Positions 10,031 through 20,690 of a stretch of DNA of 25,458 nt are shown piece by piece. Source of the stretch: Lingula anatina (Eukaryota > Brachiopoda > Lingulata > Lingulida > Lingulidae); assembly GCF_001039355.2 (NCBI RefSeq), contig NW_019774192.1, positions 465,745 to 491,202 on the forward strand, given 5' to 3'. A model generated the notes under the pieces. The model ran no database searches. It had not been told where the DNA came from and saw only the letters and a list, made by a program, of their open reading frames with translations. Numbering within the stretch: position 1 is the stretch's first letter; the number at the start of each line of letters is the position of its first letter. The position numbers and the translations under genes were made by a program.

Positions 10031-10755
10031 TTGTTAACTTCAATGTTATTCTTAATCATGCCTTTTTGTTTCAATTTCTGATCAATTCGATATTTTTTCA
10101 AGCTGTTTCATGGTGTTGCCTGAGCTATTGAAAGAAGTTTGTTGCATGTTAATTATTTGTCCGTCCCTCAATCACTCCGTTATGATTTACCACTGACAAA
10201 ATTTATTTGCAACTGCCATATGTTGCCATTTCTGTTTTAGCCTGTGTATTCTGTTTCTTCTAAAGATTTTCATTAGTGTTTGGGAGTTGAGGTAAAATAT
10301 GATGGCAATAGCTAAGACGTCGCATATTTAATGAAGTGATTGAGCCAGAAATAATCCATTTGTGGTAAACTTTGAACATAAAACCCTCAAAGACTTGATA
10401 ATTAAATTACTTATCCTATGTTCTATGAAATTCAAGATTAATTGTATCTTGCGTGTCAAACTGAATGCTATATTTATGGAAAATCAACATTTGATTTTCA
10501 TTTAAATCGCGTTTCTGAAACCAATCAAGTGATTTAAAAGCAATATGATGTTTTAGAATATGACGAGCCTATAAATACGTACTTCAGAAATATATGTACC
10601 GTTTAGCATTTCAAAATGATCATTGAATTTCTTCTGTTGGTCTTTTTACATCTGTTGTCCACCTCTTGACTTGCACAATCCCAAGTCCTAACTTTCATTA
10701 TATTTTGTATTTTCAAACACAATTAAAATCACAACGTTGTTTCAAATCAAGCCAT

Positions 10756-11810
10756 CGGTATTAGGGTAATTCCCCCTGGATTATTCCCCCCGGACAATTC
10801 CCCCACCAGGACCCCTCCCCCCCGTAGAAATATATATATTTATATACAAACATAAAGTAAAGAGTACAAAGTTCAAATCTTTTCATCCATTTTCTGAATA
10901 TTTCTTAGTGTGATGATGCAATTCGAGGATTTTATTAAACAAATTATTTTCATGGAGTGCAAATCCATAAAATTTTCGAGATAGAAGTGCAAAACATTTT
11001 GTTAAGAATCTGATCAAAGTATATATCCAGGTAAATGAGAGGTAAACAGATGATCTCACTCATCCAGGTAACCCTTTGATGAAATAACTGTTACTTTTAA
11101 TTGCTTTATTACCTCCCCCCCCCCTTGGTTGAGTAAGTCTTGAATCAAGGTGAATCTCTAGGGAGAAGTGGGGTAAACAGATTTTCTCACTTATCAAGGT
11201 ATCCCTCTATCTGTCACTTTTAATTGCTTTATTATTCCCCCCTTTGGTTGAGTAAGTCTTGAATCAAGGTGAATCTCAATTTATTTGATTTTCTCTCTTA
11301 TCTGACCATCTGTCACTTTTAATTGCTTTATTATCCCCTCCTTTGGTTGAGTAAGTCTTGAATCAAGGTGAATCTCTAGGGAGAGGTGGGGTAAATAGAT
11401 TTTCTCACTTATCTGACTATTTGTCACTTTTAATTGCTTGACCACTACCCACCACCCACCACACTAAAATATTCATAAAATATCTGTTTACCTGTTCATC
11501 TGTTTACCCCACCTTTACCTGAAGGATAGGTGGTTACACTTTGATTAGATATTTCATAAATCTTCCTGTATTTGTACTCAATGAAAAGGGAACTTGTTAT
11601 AAAATAATATGTTTCATGATGGTGTTATATTATCACACTAAATATAAAAATAACATGGATGAAATGTTTTAAACTTGACACTTTCTACTTTATATTTGTA
11701 TATACATATATATTTCTTTGGGGGGGGGGGGATAATCGTCCGGGACGGAATTGTCCTGGGTGGGGGGGGGGATTGTGAAATTTTCGGCGGGGGGGGGGGT
11801 GTCCTAGAAT
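10756..11810. mobile_element. Foldback-like nonautonomous DNA element with ~200-bp imperfect TIRs
   Basis: The two ends are long inverted repeats. Left 10770-10960 carries 'ggacaattccccc', 'gtagaaatatatata', 'tatatacaaacataaagta' and 'ttagtgtgat'. The right arm, 11600-11790 read on the opposite strand, has 'ggacaattcc', 'aaagaaatatatat', 'tatatacaaatataaagta' and 'ttagtgtgat' in the same order. CCAT flanks both sides (10752-10755 and 11811-11814), and unit copy 3 shows the empty site with one CCAT (8989-8992). The termini also hold repeated 'ggacaattccccc'-type blocks. There is no transposase frame. The element family is unassigned. The 3-4 bp target duplication (CAT or CCAT) is ambiguous at the edges. 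Confidence 0.8.
11048..11440 (+). repeat. Tandem repeat inside the foldback element (~100-123 bp, about 3.4 units)
   Basis: 'taattgctt' recurs at 11098, 11221, 11320 and 11431, each followed (except the last) by a C-rich tract and 'ggttgagtaagtcttgaatc'. Spacing is 123, 99 and 111 bp. The 99-bp unit has lost the 'gggagaagtggggtaaacag' segment. Confidence 0.8.
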
Positions 11811-12231
11811 CCATATAAGTTATTAATTACCATTTTAGACTGTTCGTGGTTAGGGAGAAATTTATCTGTACTGGAGAAACAAATCTTGCATTTGAATGTA
11901 GCTGATGAGTCGGACTAAAACGGTGGTTTTGTTCACTTGGAGAATCATCAGAATTTATCAAATGTGAATGCAGTATTACTTTTCTGGTGTTTAATGGTGA
12001 GTAAGTCACGCTGTTCAATTGATGCACCTTCATTTTTTTACGTTTTTCCGAAAATGCTGAGTATGAAACGCCACAACCCCGAATAATTCAGCAAGCTGAG
12101 TAGATCGGGCTCGGGGGATATATGTGTAGCAACAATAACTCAAAGGTCTATAAAATTGGGTCATAATGCAAGCAAAATAGATTGGGTAAGTTAGAAATTT
12201 TACTTAAAAAGTAATATAAATTGCGTATTTA

Positions 12232-12870
12232 TGGAAAAATCAACATTTGATTTTCATTTAAATCACGTTTCTGGAACCAATCAAGTGATTTATAAGCAAT
12301 ATGATGTTTTAGAATATGACAAGCCTATAAATACGTACTCCAGAAATGTATATACCGTTTAGCATTTCAAAATGATCATTGAATTTCCTCTGTTGGTCTT
12401 TTTACATCTGACATCCATCTCTTGACTTTGACTTGCACAATCCTAAGTCCTAACTTTCATTATATTTTGTATTTTCAAACACAATTAAAATCACAACGTT
12501 GTTTCAAATGAAGGCATCGGTATCAGGGCAATTTGCCCCGGACAATTCCCCCCAGACAATTCCCCCCTCCCCGACGATTCCCTCCCGAAGACATATATAT
12601 ATATGTACTTGCACTCAATGAAAAGGGAACTTGTTATAAAATAATTTGGGCGGAATTGGGATTGTGAAATTGGCCTGCTCTTGGTTAGGGAGAAATTTAA
12701 CTGTACTGGAGAAACAAATCTGGCATTTGAATGTAGCTGATGAGTCGGACTAAAACGGTGGTTTTGTTTACTTGGCAGATTCATCAGAATATTTCAAATG
12801 TGAATGCAGTGTTACTTTTTCTGGTGTTTAAGGATAAGTAAGTTACGCTGTTCAATTGATGTACCGTACT
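12232..12870 (+). repeat. Local repeat family, unit copy 6, split by a foldback remnant
   Basis: The 12232-12517 part begins mid-unit ('tatggaaaaatcaacatttg') and the 12672-12870 part resumes at 'gttagggagaaattta'. The unit's first half is missing, so it began as a truncated tandem copy. Confidence 0.7.
12518..12671. mobile_element. Internally deleted relative of the foldback element
   Basis: Starts with the same bases as the full copy (CGGTAT, CAATTTGCCCC, GGACAATTCCCCCC). After a short TA tract it jumps to 'gcactcaatgaaaaggga', matching 11580 in the right arm, and ends with 'ggattgtgaaatt'. About 900 bp of interior is gone. It sits at the same place in the repeat unit as the full copy, and the deletion seems to extend slightly into the right flank. 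Confidence 0.7.
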
Positions 12871-13214
12871 AGGATTTAGAATGTGTACATTTACCCCGTG
12901 GACCATTTGAAGATTACACTGCGATTAATGCGGTGGAAAATACAATAGAGAGAGTGTATAATGATAGGGTCGCTAAACGATTGTTGACGGCATATAGTAA
13001 CTAACCTAATCCCCTGGTCGCCTGGGTAGCCACGCCCCCTTAGAGTACTTATGCAAACAAACGGTCTCCCGTAGCGAACTATCCTGTTGTTCAACAGCTT
13101 CGCGCGTGCAGCTGATTATGTATGTAGTGACACTATAGCTAACTGCATATAAATTTGTGCTAGCTGTTATTTGATTCATTCTGCTGTGTCGGATGTTGTG
13201 GATCAGCCCACTGG
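12871..13214. other. Unique sequence left of the gap with a possible promoter-like cluster
   Basis: Contains CCACGCCCC (13030-13038, KLF/Sp1-like), ATGCAAAC (13051-13058, octamer-like) and TATAAAT (13148-13154), followed by an ATG at 13193 whose frame runs into the gap as MLWISPL. Each match is individually weak. Together they could mark a plus-strand promoter, but the first exon would be hidden by the gap. Confidence 0.25.
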
Positions 13215-13574
13215 NNNNNNNNNNNNNNNNNNNNNNNNNNNNNNNNNNNNNNNNNNNNNNNNNNNNNNNNNNNNNNNNNNNNNNNNNNNNNNNNNNNNNN
13301 NNNNNNNNNNNNNNNNNNNNNNNNNNNNNNNNNNNNNNNNNNNNNNNNNNNNNNNNNNNNNNNNNNNNNNNNNNNNNNNNNNNNNNNNNNNNNNNNNNNN
13401 NNNNNNNNNNNNNNNNNNNNNNNNNNNNNNNNNNNNNNNNNNNNNNNNNNNNNNNNNNNNNNNNNNNNNNNNNNNNNNNNNNNNNNNNNNNNNNNNNNNN
13501 NNNNNNNNNNNNNNNNNNNNNNNNNNNNNNNNNNNNNNNNNNNNNNNNNNNNNNNNNNNNNNNNNNNNNNNNNN
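13215..13574. other. Assembly gap (360 N)
   Basis: Run of N. Any frame spanning it is an artefact of translating N. Confidence 0.99.
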
Positions 13575-13641
13575 CGCCGTTCGTCGCCGCTACCTTCAGG
13601 AAAGCGTACCCTCCGCGTGGATCACCGGCATTTTTGATTAT
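13575..13641 (-). CDS. Possible partial exon at the gap edge
   Basis: The 67 bases right of the gap are much more GC-rich than their surroundings. On the minus strand an acceptor-like CCCTAATTTGTCAG precedes a phase-0 open frame, IIKNAGDPRGGYAFLKVAAT then NG, running into the gap. I do not recognise the protein. The plus strand is also open here (PFVAATFRKAYPPRGS and onward, ending at TGA), so orientation is not certain. Confidence 0.3.
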
Positions 13642-13649
13642 CTGACAAA

Positions 13650-16600
13650 TTAGGGCAATTTACGTTTTAGCTAATAATTCTGAATTTACTAATATTTTGG
13701 TCTAAATTCGATGTCAGATTCATAGCAATGACGGAGAGCCGCCAGAATAACTGTTTAATTTTCTAAACTAATCAAACTAGAACGCGCGGCGATAAAATGT
13801 GTTGCTAGATCTTGTAAACACTCAGCGAAATGCACCTAGTGACTATATTCAATGTGCCGTCACTTAATTGCTTTCTCGATTTCATTAATTGACGATAGTA
13901 ATTGCAGATAACAAGGAAGAGGAAATGCTGAAGACAAAACAACGTCGGGTCTTTGTGTGACTTTCTCCCTAAACACTTTTTATGTTGCTGTCAAAGAAAA
14001 AGGAGTCTAGATAGCGATCATTTAAACCACTGCTGCTGCTTTTGCAGGTAGACTTCCTCGTTTATCATTTAAATGCTCCCCTCCCCCAGCAGACCCAACT
14101 TGATGCATGTACGTCTTGCTAGCTATAGTACAGATCTTGGTTCAAGTAATGAAAGGTTTAAGCACAAAACGATAATTTGAGGCTATTTTTCATTCAAGAC
14201 AAAATTAAGTATCTATGGTGTGTGACAATAGGGACTTTATAAAGCTTAATTTGTCCTTAAATATATATTCCAGTAGCATAGGCGAGCGACGTAATTGTAA
14301 CCTCAACTTGAGGTATCCCCGATGAAAGCGGAGTACAAAAATTAACTTTTTTTAAATATCGATTACAACATGCTGTACAATGATATTGAGACTAAAGTGT
14401 TTAATGGACTTCTTTGCCTTAAAAGCAATTCATTTCAAAATTAAAAGAAACAGTTTTTTCGGGGAGCGTGGGTAGGCAGTTTACGTCAGGTGATTCGTTA
14501 AGGTCGAGGAGTGTTTCACTATCAAATGTGTAAATCATATATGTCATAAAACACTATAAGAAAGTTTTTTTGTTACGATCTGCAACATTTGTTCATTTAT
14601 ATAGCAGGGCGAAGTTAAAGCCAGAGGTAAATAGAACCTAATACCGTAATCCTCCTCGTCCATTTATTTAAATCGTATCAAAACGTTTGATACGCAATGT
14701 TCATTAAATTCATAACTTTGGCGATTTATTAAAACCATATTGGTACATAAAAGTTTAAGATCAGCATAAGTTAAGCAACAACCAGTATGAAGAACAACAC
14801 CCTTTTTAAGTGAGGCAAGACACCCTCTTCACACTGATTATAACCTTGAGAAAGACATTATGCAACTTAAGGCAAAGGAGTTATGGAAAATTCTTTCAAC
14901 TCGTGTGTGAATACAACACATTCTTTGTCACTTTTACCAGACAATGGAGGCGAGCAAGAAGAGTAATTACAATAAACAATAAAAAGGACATTAGTATAGA
15001 AAGCTTACTTCGGGTCAGCCCTTTGCTTGTTCGAATGAAAGAGATAGATATCGCGCCGCGACTCCCTTTATTAAACCTTCGTGTGTTTGTGTAAAAGTGT
15101 GAAAGACAGGCAACGGTCTTTAGTCGCTGTTGATATTGTTCGCGATTAATATTGAAGTATAACTCCTTCGCCTGCATGTAAACGTGTTACTTTTCCTCAT
15201 GTTCTCTATATTTCTTTTAGGTGGTTGAGACAATGGGATGAGATCGATAAAAGTAAAGGTTAATCTAAACAATTAGATGCGATTTTTGTGAAATGACTTA
15301 TTAAGTGATGTGCATGTACCTAGCATGTTTAAATTCTTGAATTTCTAATTTGTTAAATCTTTCATACACGGCCTCATATATGTATTACTCTCAGGCCTTC
15401 GATATTATTGTGTTACACGGGACTCCTGGAAACCTGAAGCACAGGTCTACGGAGTCTTGTTATCCTTCATGCAGTTTTATGGCTGGGATGAACACTGCGA
15501 AGTAGAAACAGGCTTTACTTAGCTTTACTTGATGCACGACAGTTTAAACAAAACCAGTCTGCAAGGCTTGCTTTGATTTGGCGTTAACCTTACACTGGTT
15601 TTAAAAGAACAAATATAAATATGTTCGATGGATTAAATGCCGGCTTCGTTATATTTTAACTAAATGCGTTCATTTGCACAGTTACACAGATAATATTTTT
15701 AAGTTGTCTGTCGTTCAGCACGCATTATAGGCGAGTAGCTAAATAGTGACGGTGATCAATCCAAGCTCAATCTTGGCAAGTATCGTTTACAAAATAGATC
15801 ATGTTGAATAAACTTAATTACGCTTTAATAAATAATCAACACACGGTTCGGTTATTGTCACTTGAAAGCTTTCGATCAAAGACGTTCAATGAAATCACAA
15901 ATCATTTGACGATTAAAAAATGGACATGTTCAAGGGGCAGTTTTTGTTTCAGCTAAAGGGACTTCAGGTTCAGGTAGAGGGTTCAGTTACGTGTTTCATC
16001 GGATGATAGCATCACGCCCTAGGTCTAAGCGAGTTGAATAGGAGCTTTTTATCCAAACATCCTATTCCTAACTACTGAGTTAGGAAAAAGGTCTAGTAAC
16101 ATGCACTGTGCAATAACTATTAATGGATCAGATGCATACTTGATTGTTTTTCCTCTGGTGTCGCACGTATGCATCCTTTCTTGAGTGATCTAAAACAAGT
16201 CGCTAGTGTACCACGTTTCTCACTGTAGCAAAATATGTTCGACATGGTGTTTCTGAACGGCAGCCGGAGACACAGTAATTGTATAGACATGCTTTAAGCT
16301 TGTTCGAGAGATAATAACAGTCGGGTTCAACAATAGATAGCGAGCTATAGTAAGACCCCCTCCTCTTTAACTGATGATTTACACTTTTAATTGACCGTAC
16401 TTTCGTATATTGTATGATCATACAACCAGAATTCCCCCTGTTGCACGTTGTAGTTGGATTGACATTGCGCCTATGTCAATGCACCTCATTTAATTTCAAT
16501 ATTATAATATAAGCATAATATAAGTAATATGTTATTTCCTTATTCCTCTTTCATTATCATTCATTTTTTATAAATACTTGAACGCTTGAATGCAGATATT

Positions 16601-17185
16601 TCAAATTAAAACGTAAGTACATAAATAAATTATACATTTATAAATTAATGCAATAGGAATTTTTTGAGACAGATTGATGCTGACGCTCATGCATTTCAAC
16701 CAAACAAACAATAATTAGTTCAATTTTTGACTGCGGAAATTTCATATAGGATGAAATAACTGATAACAAATTTAACTAGCAGTTTGTTAGCAACACTAAA
16801 AACCAGCTGCACGTGCCAAACTAGTGAACAAAAGGACAGTTCGCTTCGCGTGGCACGCCTTAGCATGGGTTTAGCCTCTTCAGGCTATAATCCTATCGCC
16901 GCAACAAACAATAGGGATCTTCTGACTGATGTATCCTGCTGTTAATTACACCTAGTTACAGCGGATTGTCACGCTCGCGCTGGGCCACAGAAACCGGCGT
17001 TATGGGGTTCACTCGTATTAAGTATTGTTTTATTCCACCTAAGCTATTGTGTTTGTGCGTTCGAATTTTGAAGGGATTTATACGGCCCTCCATTGTTTGT
17101 CCGCCCCCTTCTATTCACAAGATAGGGATTAAAACATTTCGAACGTTGTTACACCGGTGTACAACGGAAACAAAATTATTCCGAC
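13650..17185. other. Largely unique noncoding sequence
   Basis: No repeat-unit landmarks, TIR or RNA gene were found. The longest frames (14810-15094 plus; 14896-15177 minus) overlap on opposite strands and show no domain. A plus-strand frame at about 15391-15519 is preceded by an acceptor-like ATTACTCTCAG and reads YYCVTRDSWKPEAQVYGVLL and onward to a stop. An alternative frame there is equally open, so it is not called as an exon. Confidence 0.45.
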
Positions 17186-17189
17186 CACT

Positions 17190-17641
17190 GTACCTTCATC
17201 CTTACGTTTTCCCGAAAATGCTGAGTACCTGTATGAAAATGCAACAACCTCAAATAATTCAGTGAATTATAACTATGTGAATGACTAAGAGAGCTTCTGA
17301 TTTGATTAATATCCTCAAAGTCTTAATAATAAAACTAGTTTCTTATTATCAATCTAACTTCAAGAATTAAAAACACTTATTCTTAATCACGCCTTTTTGT
17401 TTTGATGTCTGTCAAATTCTAAATTTTTTTCAAGCTGTTTCATGGTGTTGTCTGAGCTATTGAAAGAAGTGCGTTTCAAGTTCATTATTTGTCCGTCCCT
17501 CAATCACGTTATGATTTACGACTGACAAAATTTATTTTCAACCGCCATATGTTGCCACTTCTGTTTTAGTCAGTGTACTCTGTTTTTTCTGAAGATTTTA
17601 ATTAGTGTTAGGGGGTTGAGGTAAACTATGATGGCAATAGC
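17190..17641 (+). repeat. Local repeat family, unit copy 7 (end of one unit and start of the next)
   Basis: 'ccgaaaatgctgagta' (17212) and 'aataattcagtgaatta' mark a unit end. The new unit begins after 'atgaatgactaagagagctt' (17278), which is also found at 19459. It breaks off at 'gatggcaatagcaaag' (17645), where sequence switches to a different part of the unit. Confidence 0.7.
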
Positions 17642-18243
17642 AAAGTCCAGGTTAACGGTATGAAAGTGTTCCGGCTTGAAGTTTTTAATTTCTATTTTAT
17701 TCTTAATCCGGTCTTTTTGTTTAGAATTCTTAACAATTGTATATTTGTTCAAGCTGTTCTGTGGATCTGTCTGAGCTTTTGAAACTAGTGCGTTGTGAGT
17801 TAATTTTTTCCATCCCTCCGTCACTCTGATAAGCCAAATGTACATTCAACGACCATATGTTGCCTTTTCTGAAGATTTTAATTAGCGTTAAGGAGCTGAT
17901 TGGGGTAAATTTTGATGGAAATAGCAAAGGCGTCGCATATTTAATGAAGTGATTGGACAAGAAAGCTTCCATTTGCGGTAAACTTTGAACATAAAACCCT
18001 CAAAGACTTAATAATTCAATCACTTTTCCTACGTTCTATCAAATTCGACATGTCAGGTATCTTACGTGTCAAACTGAAAGCTGTATTTATGGAAAATCAA
18101 CATTTGATTTTCATTTAAATCACGTTTCTGAAACCAATCAAGTGATTTAAAAGCAATATGATATTTTAGAATATGACGAGCCTATAAATACGTACTCCAG
18201 AAATACCGTGTAGCATTTCAAAATGATAATTGAATTTCCTCTG
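17642..18243 (+). repeat. Local repeat family, unit copy 8 (chimeric)
   Basis: 17645-17950 follows copy 3 (8274-8580) with about 9 differences. From 'agtgattggacaagaaagct' (17947) it follows copy 4 (9723 onward), including the same truncation near 18240. It carries the conserved double inverted repeat: aaaatcaa/ttgatttt at 18093-18111 and tttaaatcac/gtgatttaaa at 18114-18151. Confidence 0.75.
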
Positions 18244-19150
18244 TTAGTCTTATTTGTTAACTTCAATTTTATTCTTAATCATGCCTTTTTGTTTCGATTT
18301 CTGATCAATTCTATATTTTTATGATTTAGCACTGACAAAATTTATTTTCAACTGCCATATGTTGTCGTTTCTTTTTTGTCAGCGTATTCTGTTTCATCTG
18401 AAGATTTTTATTAGTGTTTGGGAGTTGAGGTAAAATATGATGGCAATAGTAAAGACGTCGCATATTTAATGAAGTGATTGAGCCAGAAATAATCCATTTG
18501 TGGTAAACTTTGAACATAAAACCCTCAAAGCCTTAATAATTAAATCACTTATCCTATGTTCTATGAAATTCAAGATTAATTGTATCTTGCGTGTCAAACT
18601 GAATGCTATATTTATGGAAAATAAACATTTGATTTTATTTAAATAACATTTCTGAAACCCATCAAGTGATTTAAAAGCAATATGATATTTTAGAATTTGA
18701 CGAGCCTATAAATATCCTAAGTCCCAACTTTCAATATAATTTGTATTTTCCACCGTTTTAGCCTGTTCGTGGTTAGGGAGAAATTTACCTGTACTTGAGA
18801 AACAAATCTTGTATTTGAACGTAGTTGATGAGTCCGACTAAAATGGTGGTTTTGTTTACTTGGCAGATTCATCAGAAAATTTCAAATGTGAATGCAGTAT
18901 TACTTTTCTGGTGTTTATGGATAAGTAAGTCACGCTGTTCAATTGATGAACCTTCATTTTTCCCTTTTTTCCGAAAATGCTGAGTATAAAAAGGCAACAA
19001 CCCCGAATAATTCAGCAAGCTGAGTAGATTGGGTTCGGATGAAATGTGTGTAGCAACAATAAATCAAAGGTCTATGAAATTTGGCCATAATGCAAGCAAA
19101 ATAGATTGGGTAAGTAACAAAAATTACTTAAAAAGTAATACAAATTGCGT
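18244..19150 (+). repeat. Local repeat family, unit copy 9 (with deletions)
   Basis: Starts 'gtcttatttgttaacttcaa' as in copy 5. It lacks the caagctg segment near 18318, and two deletions near 18714 and 18750 remove the foldback target site. The end (18765-19150) closely matches 11840-12230. Confidence 0.75.
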
Positions 19151-19440
19151 CATACTATTAGCGCGTACCTCTCACTGTTTAACATATCAAATTTAACAGA
19201 TTTAATGTCATGTTGATCATCGTATGTATAACAACAGAGAAAAATAGACTTTCATTCCTGACACCCTCACCCAATACCCCTTATGAACACTATCCAGATT
19301 TAGTGGGAGTCCTGCAACGCTTTTTACCCATCGGAATGAGGCGTTATCACGATGCACGCATAACCAGTGGGGATAAAACTAAATAAGACTGAAAATGACA
19401 CAACCATCGCCTGCATTCAGTGCGTTACTGTCTTATTAAA
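19151..19440. other. Spacer between repeat units, nothing recognised
   Basis: No unit landmarks and no open frame of note. It precedes the 'atgaatgactaagagagctt' start of the next unit. Confidence 0.4.
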
Positions 19441-20000
19441 TATTCAGTATATAATTATATGAATGACTAAGAGAGCTTCTAATTTGATTAATGTCCCCAA
19501 ATACCTTAATAAAAAAAGGACTTCTTATGATCAATCTTACTTCAAGAATTAAAAAACATTTATTCTTGACTATGCCTTTTTGTTTTGATATCTTACCTAT
19601 TATATATTTGTTAAAGCTGTTTTATGGTGTTGCCTGAGCTTTTGAAAGATGTGCATTGAGAGTTAATTATTTGTCCATCCCTCAGTCACTCCGTTATAAT
19701 AAACGACTGACAAAGTTTATTTTCAACTGCCATATGTTTTCGTTTCTTTTTTTATCAGTGTATTCTGTTTCATCTGAAGATTTTTATTAGTGTTTGGGAG
19801 CTGAGGTAAAATATGATGGCAATAGCAAAGACATCGCATATCAAATGAAGTGATAGAGCCAGAAAAATCCCATTTGTGGTAAACGTTCAAGAGAAAACTT
19901 AAAGGTTAAATAATTAAATCAATTTACTGCGTATTACAAAATTCGATTAAATGTATCTTACGTGTCAAATGGAGCGCTGCATTAATGGAAATTCAAAGTT
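19441..20000 (+). repeat. Local repeat family, unit copy 10
   Basis: Begins with 'atgaatgactaagagagctt' (19459), then 'aaagctgttttatggtg' (19612), 'gccatatgtttt' (19728) and 'gcaatagcaaagacatcgca' (19820). Homology fades after 'cgtgtcaaatgg' (19960). Confidence 0.7.
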
Positions 20001-20394
20001 TAAATCTGCACCCCCCTACCCCTGGTAAATACCAATTCAGAGCTGGTGCTGGGGTCGGATCAGTCTTTTCTCACTTCTAGACTGAAACTGAAGCCTTTTT
20101 ACGATACACGCATACATGTAATCAGAAAGATTTAAACTTTCAATTTTTTTAAACTTAAAATTCTAATTAAAATTAGAATATGAAAAATGCACAGATGTGG
20201 ACATTTCAGTCAATGCTACGAAGGTGTACTTTACCGTGTTCATTACTTAACTTCGGCTAGCTTTCACCCTTCGGCTACATTTCACACCAGAATACTAAGT
20301 GAAAAAGTGAAAAGATTAGGAGGAATTCGGCATAGTTCATATTACGACCCCTTGATTTTGGATAATAGTCTTGACAGTAGAAGTAGCTTATCCC

Positions 20395-20690
20395 CAACTT
20401 CTCAGTTTATCCGTTATGTATCAAGGCATATTTTCAGAGAACATGTGTCTCTATCTTTGGTATCAGCAATGTATTGTCTTTCATTTGAAGCTTCTTGATA
20501 TGAGGAGAGATACAATATGATGAAAACAGCAATAAATTCGCATATCTATTATGATGTGGATGGGTCGGACAGCTTCAATTTGCCCATAATCTTTGAACAT
20601 TAAGCCATTGATGCCTTAATAATCAAACCGGATTCATATGCGCTATCTACTTTCAAGATTAAAAATCCAAACAGCAAATGAAACGTTGCG
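20395..20690 (+). repeat. Local repeat family, unit copy 11 (old, diverged)
   Basis: Weaker but ordered matches: 'tccgttatgta' (20409), 'cagcaatgtattgtctttca' (20464), 'atacaatatgatgaaaacag' (20510), 'aactttgaacat'-like 'aatctttgaacattaa' (20589) and 'ccttaataatcaaa' (20614). Confidence 0.5.

Larger units (their letters stand above)
10031..12230 (+). repeat. Local repeat family, unit copy 5, split by the foldback element
   Basis: The left portion is 10031-10755 and the right portion 11811-12230. The right portion supplies the most complete unit end: 'ggagaaacaaatcttgc' (11871), 'cggactaaaacggtgg' (11912), 'aataattcagcaagctgag' (12082) and 'gcaagcaaaatagattggg' (12169). Without the insertion the unit is about 1.15 kb. 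Confidence 0.75.

Noticed and set aside
13171-13653. 150-160 codon frames spanning 13171-13653
   Set aside because: Most of their length is translated N, and the two ends are not known to be in register.
14810-15177. Overlapping plus and minus frames of 93-94 codons
   Set aside because: No domain, no supporting splice sites on either strand, and no GC or codon signal that distinguishes them from chance.
15391-15519. Possible plus-strand exon after an acceptor-like ATTACTCTCAG (YYCVTRDSWKPEAQVYG)
   Set aside because: A second plus-strand frame is equally open, there is no convincing donor and no recognisable family. Kept only as a note in the region entry.
20187-20498. 103-codon plus-strand frame starting with ATG
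   Set aside because: Its second half overlaps the old repeat unit at 20395-20690, which is noncoding elsewhere, and no family is recognised.
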